Positions 1-9,929 are shown, numbered from the stretch's first letter. The stretch: DNA of 54,309 bases from Planctomycetota bacterium (GCA_021776775.1 JAJFFE010000311.1:1-54309), one strand, 5' to 3'. The notes: generated by a model from the sequence alone, not told the origin. Program-made: numbers and translations.

Positions 1-1795
1 CTGGGAGCTTCGGTCGATGCCGTATCCGGCCTCGTGAGTTGGACTCCGTCGTCCGGCCAAGTCGGCGATCACGACTTCGTCGCTCGCGCTACTGACGCCG
101 CCGGAGACTTCTCGGAGCAGTCGTTCACGGTGACGGTGCAAGACGTAGCGATCCCGCCGGCCATCACTTCAACGCCCCCAACGACCGCCGTCGAGTTGAC
201 ACTCTATCAGTACGCGATGACCGCAACCGACGCCGACGGGGACGTGCCAATCACGTTCTCCCTCACCAGCGCTCCGCTGGGAGCTTCGGTCGATGCCGTA
301 TCCGGCCTCGTGAGTTGGACTCCGTCGTCCGGCCAAGTCGGCGATCACGACTTCGTCGCTCGCGCTACTGACGCCGCCGGAGACTTCTCGGAGCAATCGT
401 TCACCGTGACGGTGCAAGACGTAGCCACGCCACCCGTCATCACGTCGACGCCTCCAACCACCGTGGCCGAGCTCGCTCTCTATCAATACGCCATGACTGC
501 GACCGATGCCGATCTGCCGATCGCGTTCTCCCTCACCAACGCCCCCGTCGGAGCTGAGGTAGATTCCGTGTCTGGCGTCATCAGCTGGACGCCATCATTC
601 GTTCAAGTCGGTGATCACGATTTCGTTGCGCGCGCGACCGACGCGGTCGGAGACTTCTCCGAGCAGTCGTTCACGGTGACGGTGCAAGATGTGGCCATCC
701 CGCCGGTCATCACGTCGACGCCGACAACGACCGTCGAAGAGCTCACGCTCTATAAGTACACCATGACCGCGACCGACGCCGATGGCGACGTGCCGATCGC
801 GTTCTCGCTCACCAGTGCGCCAATCGGCGTCGAAGTCGACGCCGGGACCGGCCTCGTCAGTTGGACACCGTCCTTCGACCAAGTCGGAGATCACGATTTC
901 ATCGCTCGCGCGACCGACGCGGCTGGAGACTTCACGGAGCAGATGTTCACTGTGACGGTGGAAGATGTAAGTATTCCGCCGACGATCACATCGACTCCTC
1001 CAACGTCTGCGATCGAGTCCGAACTCTACGAGTACATGATCACCGCGACGGACGCAGACGGCGATCTCCCGATCACGTTCTCGCTCACTCAATCTCCGAC
1101 CGGATCGTCCGTCGAGGCAGGAACGGGGATGCTCGATTGGATACCGTCGGGTTCACAAATCGGCGATCACGACTTCGTGGTGCGCGCCACCGACAATGCA
1201 GGTGACTTCTCGGAGCAAGCGTTCACGGTAACCGTAGCCGACGGCAATTCCGCGCCGACCATCACCTCTACTCCGCCACTCACGGCGGACGAAGGGTCGC
1301 TCTACACCTACGACGTAGACGCTACGGATCCCGACGCAGGGGACGTCATCGCATACTCGCTGCTGGTCGCACCGGGTGGAGCGTCCATCGACTCCACGTC
1401 GGGCCTCGTGAACTGGACGCCGCTCAGCTCTCAGGTCGGCGGCAATGCATTCACGGTTCGCGCCACTGACCTCGCGGGACTCTTCGACGAGCAGAGTTTC
1501 GTCGTAGATGTCAGCGATGTCGGTCTGCCGCCGGTTTTCTCGTCGACGCCGGCGTCGGTCGTGACCGCGACGGCTCCGTACGTGTACCGAGCGGTGGCGA
1601 ACGACCCAGACGGGCCATCGAGCATCGACTATTCGCTCGAGTCTGGACCGGCCGGCATGACGGTGGATTCGGATGGTCTCTTGGAGTGGACGCCAACCCC
1701 AAGCCAAGTCGGCGCGCAACTGGTCACCATCCGCGCCACTAGTGAACCGGCGTCGTTTACCGACCAGACGTTCGCAATCATGGTCCGTGCGGCCG
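1..1795 (+). repeat. Tandem 276-bp Ig-domain-coding repeats
   Basis: About seven head-to-tail copies with a period of 92 codons. Bases 1-150 recur at 277-426 with only a few differences, whereas later copies have diverged. One copy (near 510) lacks three codons after DAD. The near identity of the first two copies indicates recent duplication or gene conversion. The array probably continues left of the window. Confidence 0.9.
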
Positions 1796-4700
1796 ACGAG
1801 CCGGCACCAGACCCGTGCACCATCGCAACCGAGATCGACACGTCCGTCGTGACGCCTTTCGCCGGCTCGATCGAGTTCTTGTTCGCGTCTGACACCCCGG
1901 TTCAGACCGGAGTCACCGCCGAGACGTTCGAGCCCGAGCGCATCGCCGTGGTTCGCGGTCACGTGAAGGAGCGCGGGGGAGCCGGGCTCGAGGGGGTGTT
2001 GATCACCATCAAGGATCGCCCGGAGTTCGGGAGCACCGTGTCCCAAATGACCGGTCACTACGATCTGGTCGTCAACGGCGGCGGCGAGATGATCGTCTGC
2101 TACCGCAAGTCCGGCTACGCGCCGGTCTGCCGCAAGGTCAATGTTCCGTGGCAAGACTATGTCGTACTCGACGACGTGGCGCTGGTCCCATACGACCCGG
2201 TCGTCACCACGGTGGATCTCTCGACCGGCGACCCGTTCCAGGTTGCGCAGGGAAGCATCGTGACGGATGCCGACGGAACGCGATGCACAACCGTGCTGTT
2301 CCCGCAGGGCACATCGGCGACGCTCGAGTTTGCTGATGGAACTTCAACGCCGCTCTCGACGCTATCCGTCCGCGCGACGGAGTACACGGTTGGCGAGGAA
2401 GGTGGCCTCGCCATGCCGGCACCTCTTCCCCCGACCTCAGCGTACACGTTCTGTGTGGAACTCTCGGTCGACGAAGCCGTCGACGCGGGGGCGAAGGGAG
2501 TGGAGTTCAGTCAGCCCGTCCCGGTCTACCTCGAGAACTTCCTCGACTATCCAGTTGGGTTCCCGATGCCGTCGGGCTTCTTCGATCCGGACCTCGCCCA
2601 GTGGATCCCGTGCCCGAACGGCATCGTCCTGGGAATCGTCGAGGTAATCGGCGGCGTGGCCCAGATCGATGTCGACGGTGACGATGTCGCCGACGGCGCA
2701 TCGGAACTCGCTGCTCTCGGCATCACTGCCGCTGAGCAGACGCAGATCGGAAGTCTGTACGCGGCCGGTCAGAGCGTCTGGCGCGTACCGGTGTCGCACT
2801 TCTCCACCTACGACTTCAACGTAGCTCTGATTCGTACGGACCTCGTGGAAGTAGGCGTTCCAGAGCTCGGTGACATCGACGAGGAGATCGGCAAGCCGCA
2901 GAAGAAGGGCGGTGGCGGAGGAGACGGGGACGAGGATGACGAGACGTGCGGCTCGATCATCGGAATCCAGTCGCGGACGCTCGGTGAGTCCATCGGGATC
3001 ACCGGCACTCCGTACGCACTCCGCTACTCCTCCCGTCACACTCCGGGCTACGGCGGCTACACTGTGGAGCTGGAGATTCCGCCGCTCGTCGGGATCGCCG
3101 GAATGATCGAACACCTCCAATTCTCGATGAGCGTGGCAGGTCGCTACTACGACATGATGCTAGAGCCGGCCGACGTGCTCGGCGGGAACACAGTTTCCTT
3201 CACGTGGGACGGTCTCGACGCCTACGATCGGCGGGTGCAGGGAGAGCAACTCGCCACGTTCTCCGGGTTCGTGCAGTCGAAGTACTGGGTCAACATCACC
3301 GAGACGTTCGGAACGCCGGGATTCCCGGATACGTACTACGAGATCGTGGTGCGTTCGACGGAGGTGACGCAGTACACGCCGCTCGGCGTCGATCAGATTC
3401 GCATCGGCGGGTACGACCTGACCGAAGAAGGTCTCGGGGGTTGGTCGCTCGACGTGCATCACCGCTATGACGCGGCGAACCGCAAGCTCGTGCGCGGCAC
3501 CGGACAAGTCGAGGACTCGACCGTGGTCCGGAAGACGGCACAGCCCTTCCTCGCTTTGTCCGGGGGCGCCTCGGGGATCTCCGACGTGTTCACCACAGCC
3601 GACGGCACCGTCTACGTGCTCGAATCGCAATTCGGCTTCCCGCCGATTTCCACGCTCTCTCGGGTGGAGGGCGACGGCAGCTTGTCGCTCATCACCAGTA
3701 CCCCCATCAGCGATCTCACCGAGCTCCCCGATGGCGCGCTCCTCGCCGCCGGTGACGTCTACGTTTATCGGATCAATCCCAACGGGACGATCAACACGAT
3801 TGCCGGGAACGGGTCCGACCAGCTTTCCGGGCTAGACGGCCCGGCCGCCCAGGCGGGCCTCGGGACGGTCAAGTCGATCGCCTACGACGGTCAGGGTGGA
3901 TACTACCTCTCTGTCACCTCCGGGTTCGTCTTCTTTGCGACAGACCACCTGCTCCACGTCGGACCGGATGGAATTCTGCGTGAGATCGCCGGGGGTGGTG
4001 CGTTGTCGCCGGACCAACTCTGTGTGCCGGGTGACGACACCGACTTCGTGGCGACGTTTGGTCAGGACTTGGCCCTCTCGCCGCTCTCCAACTCCTACTT
4101 GGGGCGCATTGCCATGGGGCCGAACGGTCTCTACGCCGTGGTCTCGGGTCGGATGATTCTACGCTTCGACGAGTCCGGGTTCGCCAATCACGTTATCGGC
4201 AGCTGCGTCACGGGCGGCACGTACTCCGGCGACGGAGGACCTGCATCCGAGGCGGAGACGAACAATCCCGTCGATCTCACCTTCGGTCCTGACGGCACGA
4301 TGTATCTTCTGGAGACCAATCGCGTGCGCCGCATCGCGGCCGACAGCACGATCACCACAGTCGCGGGCGGCGGCACCGTCCCGGGGAGCGCCATCCCGAC
4401 TGAGATGCAGCTGTCTCCGTCGGGGGCCGCCGTGGCCGAGAACGGCGACCTCTTGATCGCAGCGGGGACAGCCGTGTGGCGCATCGCCGACACCGAGGAG
4501 ACGCTCGTCGATGACCAACGACTCGTTCCTTCTGCTAGCGGGGCCGAAGTCTACGTCTTCGACGAGGGCGGCAAACACCTGTCGACTCTCGATGGCTTGA
4601 CGTACGCACCGATCCGCACCTTCGAGTACGACGCGGAGGGGCTGTTGGTCGTGGTGCGCGATCGTCAAGGGCTAGCAACCATGATCGAGCGCGACGTCGA

Positions 4701-7629
4701 CGGAATGCCGCTCGCGATCGTCGGCCCGTACGGTCACACCACGGTGCTGGAGACAGCGGGCGGCGCTGGTCGTCTCTCCGCGATCGATCTTCCGGCTCCC
4801 GCGGGCGAGCAGCGTCGCTACGAATTCGTCTATGACGCAAATGGTCTCCTCACCGAGATGTCCGATCCGCGCGTGCTCGCGACGCCGGGCGCGACTCCGT
4901 ATCTCTTCGTCTACGAGGACGGGCTTCTGGTGAGCGACACCGATCCGACCGGCGCAACTCAGACACTCGAGCGAATCGTGAACGGGCCCGATGACTTCAC
5001 GATCGTGCACACCACGGCCGAGAACGTGGTCACTGAGTTTCGATCGCAGCTCGCGCCGGATGGAACTCTGACCCGATCGCGCACCGCATCGGCCTGCGGC
5101 TGCGCCCGCACCGCGGTGACTCAGCCCGACGGCTCGGCCACAATCACTCGAGCCGACGGCACCGTGATCGAGATCGAGATGGCGGACAGCCCGATCTGGG
5201 GAGCGTCCGTACGCGAGATTTCCCGGACCACCGTGACCATTCCGAGCGGCCCGCAAGCAATCGTGGAGTGGACGCGGAGTGCGACGCTCGATGATCCCGG
5301 CGACCCGCTCTCGGTCACCAGCCGTTCGGTGGAACGCACGCTCGACGGGGCGACCGGCGGCTTCCACTGGGACGCCGCGACGGGCCTCGTGACCTTCACC
5401 ACGCCCACGGGCCGAGAGGCGACCATGGTGGTGGATGCGCTGGGGCGGACCACGTCCCTCGATCTCCCCGGGATCGCTCCATTCTTTTTGGGGTACGACC
5501 CTTCGACCGGTTTAGTAACGTCAATGGAGCAGCAAGGGTCGGTCGAATCGATCACTGGTTCGGCGACGTACGCGCAGGGGAGTCCCGAATCGCTGATGGA
5601 CGCGATCGGTGAAGTGTGGCAGTTCCAGTGGGACGAAGCCGAGCGCCCGGAAAGCACGACCTATCCCGACACAGGTCAGTCGATCACCACGTACGGTCCG
5701 GGCGATTCGCCCGCGTCGTACGCTCCGCCAGGACAGCCCGCTTATGGTTTCACGACTGATCTGCGCGGACTCCTGACCGGTGTGACCGAGCCGGAGGTAC
5801 TCGGGTCGGTCGCGATGACCAGCCGGGCGCACGACGGCGATCGTCGACTCACAGAAGTTGCGCATCCCACGGGCGAAACCGCGACCCTCACGTACGACGC
5901 GAACGGTCGGGTGAGCACAATCGCCGATGACGAGGGCACCCGTACATTCCTTTACGACGCGGCCGCTCGATTGGTGGAGATCGACTCGACCGCGGATCAA
6001 CCGGTTCAGTTCGACTACGTCGGGCCGCTCCTCTCGGCCTACACCTGGCCGGGCCTCGGCTCGGTCGGGTTCACCTACGATGACCGCCTGGAGATCGCGT
6101 CGGTCTCGGTCAACGGAGACTCGATTCTGTACCAGCTCGACGCCGACGGCGTGCCGATCGCGGCCGGGGCGCTCACGTTGAACCACGATCCCGTCACTGG
6201 GTTCCTCTCCGACTGGAGCGTGGGGAATTCCGGCGCGACTCTCGCGACCGACGAGTTTGGCGATCTGACCCAGCTCACCGCCTCGAGCTTCGGCGCACTC
6301 GTGTACAGCGCCGACTACGTACACGATCTTCGCCACCGCATGGCCTCCATGACCGAGGTTGCCGAGGGCGTGGCGCGCACGGTCGAGTACCACTACGACG
6401 CCGTCGGCCGGCTCACGCAGGTGACCGTGGACAGCGTCGTCTCCGCGGAGTACGCGTACGACGTGAACGGGAACCGTCTGTCGAGGACGGCGGGCGGCAC
6501 CACGACGAGCGGGACGTACGACGCGCGAGACCGGCTCGTGTCCTATGGTGATTGGATGTACACGTACGACGCGTCCGGACATGTGATGTCCCGTACCGAC
6601 ACTTCGACATCGGACGTGACCACGTACGACTACGACCGAACTGGCAACGTACGAAGCGTGACGCTTCCGAACGGGGACACGGTCGACTACACGATCGACA
6701 CCGCCGGTCGCCGGGTCGGTCGGTCGATCAACGGCACCCCCACTCACGGCTTTCTCTATCAGGATGTCCTGAGACCGGTGGCGGAGCTCGACGGGAGCGG
6801 GGCGGTCGTGAGCCGGTTCGTCTACGCGTCGGAACCGAACTGTCCCGACTACATGATCCGGGGCGGTTCGACGTACTTCTTCGTGAAGGATCATCTCAGC
6901 AGCCCGCGGCTCATCGTGGACGTCGACACGGGGGCGATCGTCCAGCGACTGGACTACGACGCGTTCGGTGTGGTGACGCTGGACACGAACCCTGGCTTAC
7001 AGCCGTTCGGGTTTGCCGGTGGGCTCTATGACCCGGCGACGGCGTTGGTCCGCTTCGGCGTGCGGGACTACGACGCGTCGATCGGGCGGTGGGCCACTCC
7101 GGACCCCATCGGGTTCGCGGGAGGCCCCAACCGGTACTCGTACTGTGGGCAAGATCCCGTGAACTTCGTCGACCCGGACGGTCGGAAGAAGAAGTCGCGC
7201 TGGACCAGGTTCTGGGACTCGGTGGAGGAACTACTCGAAGACTTCAAGGAGCTGTTCGACACCGGCAAGGACGCGTACGACAAGACGAAGAAAGGATGCG
7301 AGAAGACCGACGCGATCGAGGATAAGCTCGACGCGTTGAACGATGCCGAAGACGAGTTCGACACGCTGCGGGAGCTCACGGAGACCGCCACCGACGCACT
7401 CGATTCGGTGCCGAATCCCGCGGGAGACTTCATCGGAGAGGCAGCCGGAGAGTCCATCGGGCGAGGGATCGACGCGATCGACGAGATCTCGGATCGGGGC
7501 GCCAACAGCGGAGCCGATCTTCCGAATGTGAAGAAGGAGGACTTCCACAGCGCGGACGAAATGTTCGGGGCTTCGCGCGAGAAGTACCCCGGCTTCTGGG
7601 ACTTCATCGACCGGATCCTCGGGAGGTGA
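1..7629 (+). CDS. Teneurin-like giant RHS/YD-repeat surface protein (5' end outside window)
   Basis: The frame is open from base 1, so the true start lies upstream; 2542 residues are visible. In order: about seven Ig-like (putative-Ig/cadherin-type) repeats (1-595); a transthyretin/carboxypeptidase-regulatory-like domain (about 645-730, with NGGG and VPWQDYVVLDDV); an acidic Gly-rich linker; an RHS entry domain starting LGESIGITGTP (about 985); an NHL-type propeller (about 1195-1505, repeated TIAGNG/GPDGTMY motifs); a CGC cluster near 1697; YD repeats (about 1540-2290); and an RHS core (GRWATPDPIGF, DPVNFVDPDG, about 2298-2395). A 147-residue charged helical tail follows. TTR, plug, NHL, YD shell and RHS core is the order of teneurin ectodomains. 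It is probably exported to the surface and may act in adhesion or deliver its C-terminal tail. No obvious immunity gene follows. The family is confident, the function unknown. Confidence 0.88.
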   Translation: MGASVDAVSGLVSWTPSSGQVGDHDFVARATDAAGDFSEQSFTVTVQDVAIPPAITSTPPTTAVELTLYQYAMTATDADGDVPITFSLTSAPLGASVDAVSGLVSWTPSSGQVGDHDFVARATDAAGDFSEQSFTVTVQDVATPPVITSTPPTTVAELALYQYAMTATDADLPIAFSLTNAPVGAEVDSVSGVISWTPSFVQVGDHDFVARATDAVGDFSEQSFTVTVQDVAIPPVITSTPTTTVEELTLYKYTMTATDADGDVPIAFSLTSAPIGVEVDAGTGLVSWTPSFDQVGDHDFIARATDAAGDFTEQMFTVTVEDVSIPPTITSTPPTSAIESELYEYMITATDADGDLPITFSLTQSPTGSSVEAGTGMLDWIPSGSQIGDHDFVVRATDNAGDFSEQAFTVTVADGNSAPTITSTPPLTADEGSLYTYDVDATDPDAGDVIAYSLLVAPGGASIDSTSGLVNWTPLSSQVGGNAFTVRATDLAGLFDEQSFVVDVSDVGLPPVFSSTPASVVTATAPYVYRAVANDPDGPSSIDYSLESGPAGMTVDSDGLLEWTPTPSQVGAQLVTIRATSEPASFTDQTFAIMVRAADEPAPDPCTIATEIDTSVVTPFAGSIEFLFASDTPVQTGVTAETFEPERIAVVRGHVKERGGAGLEGVLITIKDRPEFGSTVSQMTGHYDLVVNGGGEMIVCYRKSGYAPVCRKVNVPWQDYVVLDDVALVPYDPVVTTVDLSTGDPFQVAQGSIVTDADGTRCTTVLFPQGTSATLEFADGTSTPLSTLSVRATEYTVGEEGGLAMPAPLPPTSAYTFCVELSVDEAVDAGAKGVEFSQPVPVYLENFLDYPVGFPMPSGFFDPDLAQWIPCPNGIVLGIVEVIGGVAQIDVDGDDVADGASELAALGITAAEQTQIGSLYAAGQSVWRVPVSHFSTYDFNVALIRTDLVEVGVPELGDIDEEIGKPQKKGGGGGDGDEDDETCGSIIGIQSRTLGESIGITGTPYALRYSSRHTPGYGGYTVELEIPPLVGIAGMIEHLQFSMSVAGRYYDMMLEPADVLGGNTVSFTWDGLDAYDRRVQGEQLATFSGFVQSKYWVNITETFGTPGFPDTYYEIVVRSTEVTQYTPLGVDQIRIGGYDLTEEGLGGWSLDVHHRYDAANRKLVRGTGQVEDSTVVRKTAQPFLALSGGASGISDVFTTADGTVYVLESQFGFPPISTLSRVEGDGSLSLITSTPISDLTELPDGALLAAGDVYVYRINPNGTINTIAGNGSDQLSGLDGPAAQAGLGTVKSIAYDGQGGYYLSVTSGFVFFATDHLLHVGPDGILREIAGGGALSPDQLCVPGDDTDFVATFGQDLALSPLSNSYLGRIAMGPNGLYAVVSGRMILRFDESGFANHVIGSCVTGGTYSGDGGPASEAETNNPVDLTFGPDGTMYLLETNRVRRIAADSTITTVAGGGTVPGSAIPTEMQLSPSGAAVAENGDLLIAAGTAVWRIADTEETLVDDQRLVPSASGAEVYVFDEGGKHLSTLDGLTYAPIRTFEYDAEGLLVVVRDRQGLATMIERDVDGMPLAIVGPYGHTTVLETAGGAGRLSAIDLPAPAGEQRRYEFVYDANGLLTEMSDPRVLATPGATPYLFVYEDGLLVSDTDPTGATQTLERIVNGPDDFTIVHTTAENVVTEFRSQLAPDGTLTRSRTASACGCARTAVTQPDGSATITRADGTVIEIEMADSPIWGASVREISRTTVTIPSGPQAIVEWTRSATLDDPGDPLSVTSRSVERTLDGATGGFHWDAATGLVTFTTPTGREATMVVDALGRTTSLDLPGIAPFFLGYDPSTGLVTSMEQQGSVESITGSATYAQGSPESLMDAIGEVWQFQWDEAERPESTTYPDTGQSITTYGPGDSPASYAPPGQPAYGFTTDLRGLLTGVTEPEVLGSVAMTSRAHDGDRRLTEVAHPTGETATLTYDANGRVSTIADDEGTRTFLYDAAARLVEIDSTADQPVQFDYVGPLLSAYTWPGLGSVGFTYDDRLEIASVSVNGDSILYQLDADGVPIAAGALTLNHDPVTGFLSDWSVGNSGATLATDEFGDLTQLTASSFGALVYSADYVHDLRHRMASMTEVAEGVARTVEYHYDAVGRLTQVTVDSVVSAEYAYDVNGNRLSRTAGGTTTSGTYDARDRLVSYGDWMYTYDASGHVMSRTDTSTSDVTTYDYDRTGNVRSVTLPNGDTVDYTIDTAGRRVGRSINGTPTHGFLYQDVLRPVAELDGSGAVVSRFVYASEPNCPDYMIRGGSTYFFVKDHLSSPRLIVDVDTGAIVQRLDYDAFGVVTLDTNPGLQPFGFAGGLYDPATALVRFGVRDYDASIGRWATPDPIGFAGGPNRYSYCGQDPVNFVDPDGRKKKSRWTRFWDSVEELLEDFKELFDTGKDAYDKTKKGCEKTDAIEDKLDALNDAEDEFDTLRELTETATDALDSVPNPAGDFIGEAAGESIGRGIDAIDEISDRGANSGADLPNVKKEDFHSADEMFGASREKYPGFWDFIDRILGR

Positions 7630-7658
7630 CGACCACGAGAGATCAAGGAACGCGGGGG

Positions 7659-7676
7659 CGCGAGCGAAGACTCGCG
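7659..7676 (+). terminator. Hairpin after the teneurin-like gene, possible weak terminator
   Basis: CGCGAG, a six-base loop, then CTCGCG, 30 nt after the stop codon. The following stretch is only moderately T-rich, so termination is uncertain. A second hairpin (CAGCCGG/CCGGCTG, 7772-7791) lies just upstream of the next ribosome binding site. Confidence 0.35.
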
Positions 7677-7811
7677 TCTCATTCGTCTTGGACAAAGAGC
7701 TCGAGGACTCGCGGCGAGGCGCCTTGAACTTGCGCTGCCCGCCAGCCGCGAGCTTCTCGCTTCTTCGGTGGCAGCCGGAATCCACCGGCTGGCCGTCGAG
7801 AAGGAGACCCC

Positions 7812-8681
7812 ATGCTCTCGCCCCTTCGCGCCTCGCTCACCGTGCTGTCCCTGATCCTTGCCAGCGCATCGCTCTACGCCGACGTAACGTTCTTCGCCCC
7901 CAGCGGCACGCTTGGGGTTGGCGAGACGGCGACGTTCTCGGTCACAATGGACGCGTACACGGATGTCATCGGCTTCGCGTACGGCATCTGTCCGAGCTCC
8001 CCCACCGTCAGTGTCGTCGCCGTCGAGCCGGGAACGGCTCTCACTTCCATCGGTGCGCCCGACTTCTTTCAGGAGGAGATCAATCCAGGCGTCACCGGCG
8101 GACACACGGTCGGATGCGTCGTGAGCTTCATCGGGTTCGCGGAACTGCCGACTGGGGCGGGGCAAGAGATCGTCCAGGTGACCTATGAGGGGCTGGCCGC
8201 CGGGACGACTGAGATGTGCTTCTGCGACGAGCTGGGCTCTCCAGCCGTGACAACGGTCTACGTCGGCAGCGCCGGCTCCTCGGTAACTCCGTTCCAAGAG
8301 TGCGGCACCATCATCGTCGAATCGAGTTGCGCTCCGGTCAGCGACCTGACATGCCAGTTCGACTCGGCAACGCAGCAGGTGGTGCTCAGCTGGACCAATC
8401 CGGGCGGAACGTCGTTCCACCACATCTATCGTAACGGCGACCTGATCGGCACGATCTCTGGCGACGACACTAGCTTCGTCGATCCAAACCCGTCGTCGTC
8501 GAACGTCTACGTCGTGGAGTCGACGTGCTTCCCGGGCGAAGCGTCGAGCAGTTGCTCCGTCGACGTCGCCTCGGCGGGCGACGTCAACGGCGACGGCATG
8601 GTCAACATCGGAGACGCCATTTATCTGCTCAATTACCTCAACTCCAGCGGCCCCGCGCCGGTGTTCGCGCCCTGCCCGTAG
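7812..8681 (+). CDS. Secreted cohesin-like / FN3-like / dockerin-like protein
   Basis: 289 residues. A signal peptide (1-23, ending SLYA) is followed by a beta-rich domain (about 24-170) resembling the cohesin fold, with an opening GTLGVGETATFSV strand pattern and several cysteines. Next comes a fibronectin-III-like segment (about 178-255: LSWTNPGGTSFHHIYRNG) and one dockerin-like Ca-binding repeat (GDVNGDGMVNIGDAIYLLNYL). The protein ends in APCP. AAGGAGA six bases upstream supports the ATG. Cohesin and dockerin pair with each other in cellulosomes; carrying both suggests a subunit of an extracellular assembly, but ligand and partner are unknown. The dockerin repeat is clear, the cohesin assignment is by pattern only. 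Confidence 0.8.
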   Translation: MLSPLRASLTVLSLILASASLYADVTFFAPSGTLGVGETATFSVTMDAYTDVIGFAYGICPSSPTVSVVAVEPGTALTSIGAPDFFQEEINPGVTGGHTVGCVVSFIGFAELPTGAGQEIVQVTYEGLAAGTTEMCFCDELGSPAVTTVYVGSAGSSVTPFQECGTIIVESSCAPVSDLTCQFDSATQQVVLSWTNPGGTSFHHIYRNGDLIGTISGDDTSFVDPNPSSSNVYVVESTCFPGEASSSCSVDVASAGDVNGDGMVNIGDAIYLLNYLNSSGPAPVFAPCP

Positions 8682-8903
8682 AAGACTCCTAGTGACCGTG
8701 ACAGGCACTCGCCTGACCCTGGGACTCGTGCGAGTTACCCATCTGAACTCCAGCTGTCCTAGCCGGGGCCGGGGCCGAGTGATTCGGCAAGACCGCCAGC
8801 CGAATTCTTCGGGATTGAGCTGCCCCTCGGCTGTCGCCTCCTCGCTTCCAATGCAGAGCGGTCCTGGTTCGTCCGTTCCTGAACAACGATCGAAGGAGGA
8901 GCA

Positions 8904-9368
8904 ATGGCAGCAGTTGGAGAATCGATCGGACAGCGCTGGCAACGGCGGGGCGCCGATCGCCGAGCGAACGGTCGCAAGGAGTTGGGGGCTCGCGTCGCTC
9001 TCTGTTCGTTCATCTTGCTCGGTCTCATGGGATGGCCGCTCGCCTTCGCCGCCTTGTCGCCTTCGCCTGCCAACGGAAGCGTCGACCACCACTGGAACGG
9101 GTACGTCAAGACTGAACAACACGAGGCCGGGCAGACCCACTACACAACACTCGGCAAAGTCGAAGTACAGTACCGACACCGGCCGGCGGACAGTGCCGTC
9201 GAGAGCGATGAGAAGCGCGAAGCTCCGTGGTGGTGGCGTGCCGAAGACCAGAACGTCACACGAGGGTGGCTCACTATCTGGCTGCCCGCTTCCGCGTGGA
9301 TCCTTATCGGTTGGCTAGTCGGTCGCCGAGTGGACCTAAGGCTTGGCCGACGTGGCGGGGTCACGTGA
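8904..9368 (+). CDS. Small two-TM membrane protein, unknown function
   Basis: 154 residues with a strong AAGGAGGAG ribosome binding site five bases before the ATG. A basic N-terminus (1-28) leads into TM1 (about 29-51), a roughly 70-residue extracytoplasmic loop with HHW near 62 and a WWW cluster near 109-111, then TM2 (about 121-141) and a basic cytoplasmic tail. The positive-inside pattern places both ends in the cytoplasm. No family recognised. It lies among other small envelope proteins and is probably transcribed on its own. Confidence 0.75.
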   Translation: MAAVGESIGQRWQRRGADRRANGRKELGARVALCSFILLGLMGWPLAFAALSPSPANGSVDHHWNGYVKTEQHEAGQTHYTTLGKVEVQYRHRPADSAVESDEKREAPWWWRAEDQNVTRGWLTIWLPASAWILIGWLVGRRVDLRLGRRGGVT

Positions 9369-9554
9369 CAGTCACTCGTCTAGCCTGTGAGAGTTCGAGT
9401 TACGCGTCTTAACTCCCGTCTCCGGTCTCACGTGTTACTCCGGATTCGCTCCCTCCTCGCATGCCAGGGCGCAATGACCGCTGCCCACGAACCGTAGAGC
9501 CGCATTGGCAACCTCGAGAACCGACTCACCGTCATTGATAAGGAGCCGTGAACC

Positions 9555-9929
9555 ATGACGCTGACCCGCTGGCTACCCATCGCAGTTCTTTCGTGTCTGG
9601 CCGCGACGGTCGGCTGCACATCCAAATCGACGCCACCGGCGAACGCCGACGCGTCGGCCCCCGCCTCGCCGATAGTTGGAGAGTACTGTGTCGCGCAACT
9701 GAAACGCGATGCGCTGGGATGGGCAACGGATTCCCCTCCCTCCTCCACGATCGACCGGCACAATGGCGTCCACGTCAGCCTTCGTGGCAAGTGCTTGGCA
9801 TTCGACGATCGCTGGTTGGTACTCGACCTCCCGGTCACCCGGCCGAACCAGAAGCGAGTATCGCGAGAGCTGTGGATTCCGATCGCCAACCTCCTCACCC
9901 TTGAGGTCCGGCACAACAGCGACGGTTGA
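9555..9929 (+). CDS. Small putative lipoprotein
   Basis: 124 residues. The N-terminus is a lipoprotein signal (hydrophobic 7-19, Cys21 after ATVG), followed by a Ser/Pro/Ala-rich linker and a compact domain with two further Cys (45, 79). AAGGAG lies nine bases before the ATG. The C-terminal half (LRGKCLAFDDRWLVLDLPV) looks like a small beta-rich domain. No family recognised. It is probably anchored in the inner or outer membrane facing the periplasm. Confidence 0.72.
   Translation: MTLTRWLPIAVLSCLAATVGCTSKSTPPANADASAPASPIVGEYCVAQLKRDALGWATDSPPSSTIDRHNGVHVSLRGKCLAFDDRWLVLDLPVTRPNQKRVSRELWIPIANLLTLEVRHNSDG

Noticed and set aside
5521..6894. 457-codon minus-strand frame inside the YD repeats
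   Set aside because: Opposite the YD repeats; its His/Arg/Val-rich translation has no domain pattern.
7068..9179. 703-codon open frame on the minus strand across the end of the RHS gene and two following genes
   Set aside because: Antisense to genes with clear domains and signal peptides; Arg/Ser-rich composition typical of GC-rich shadow frames.
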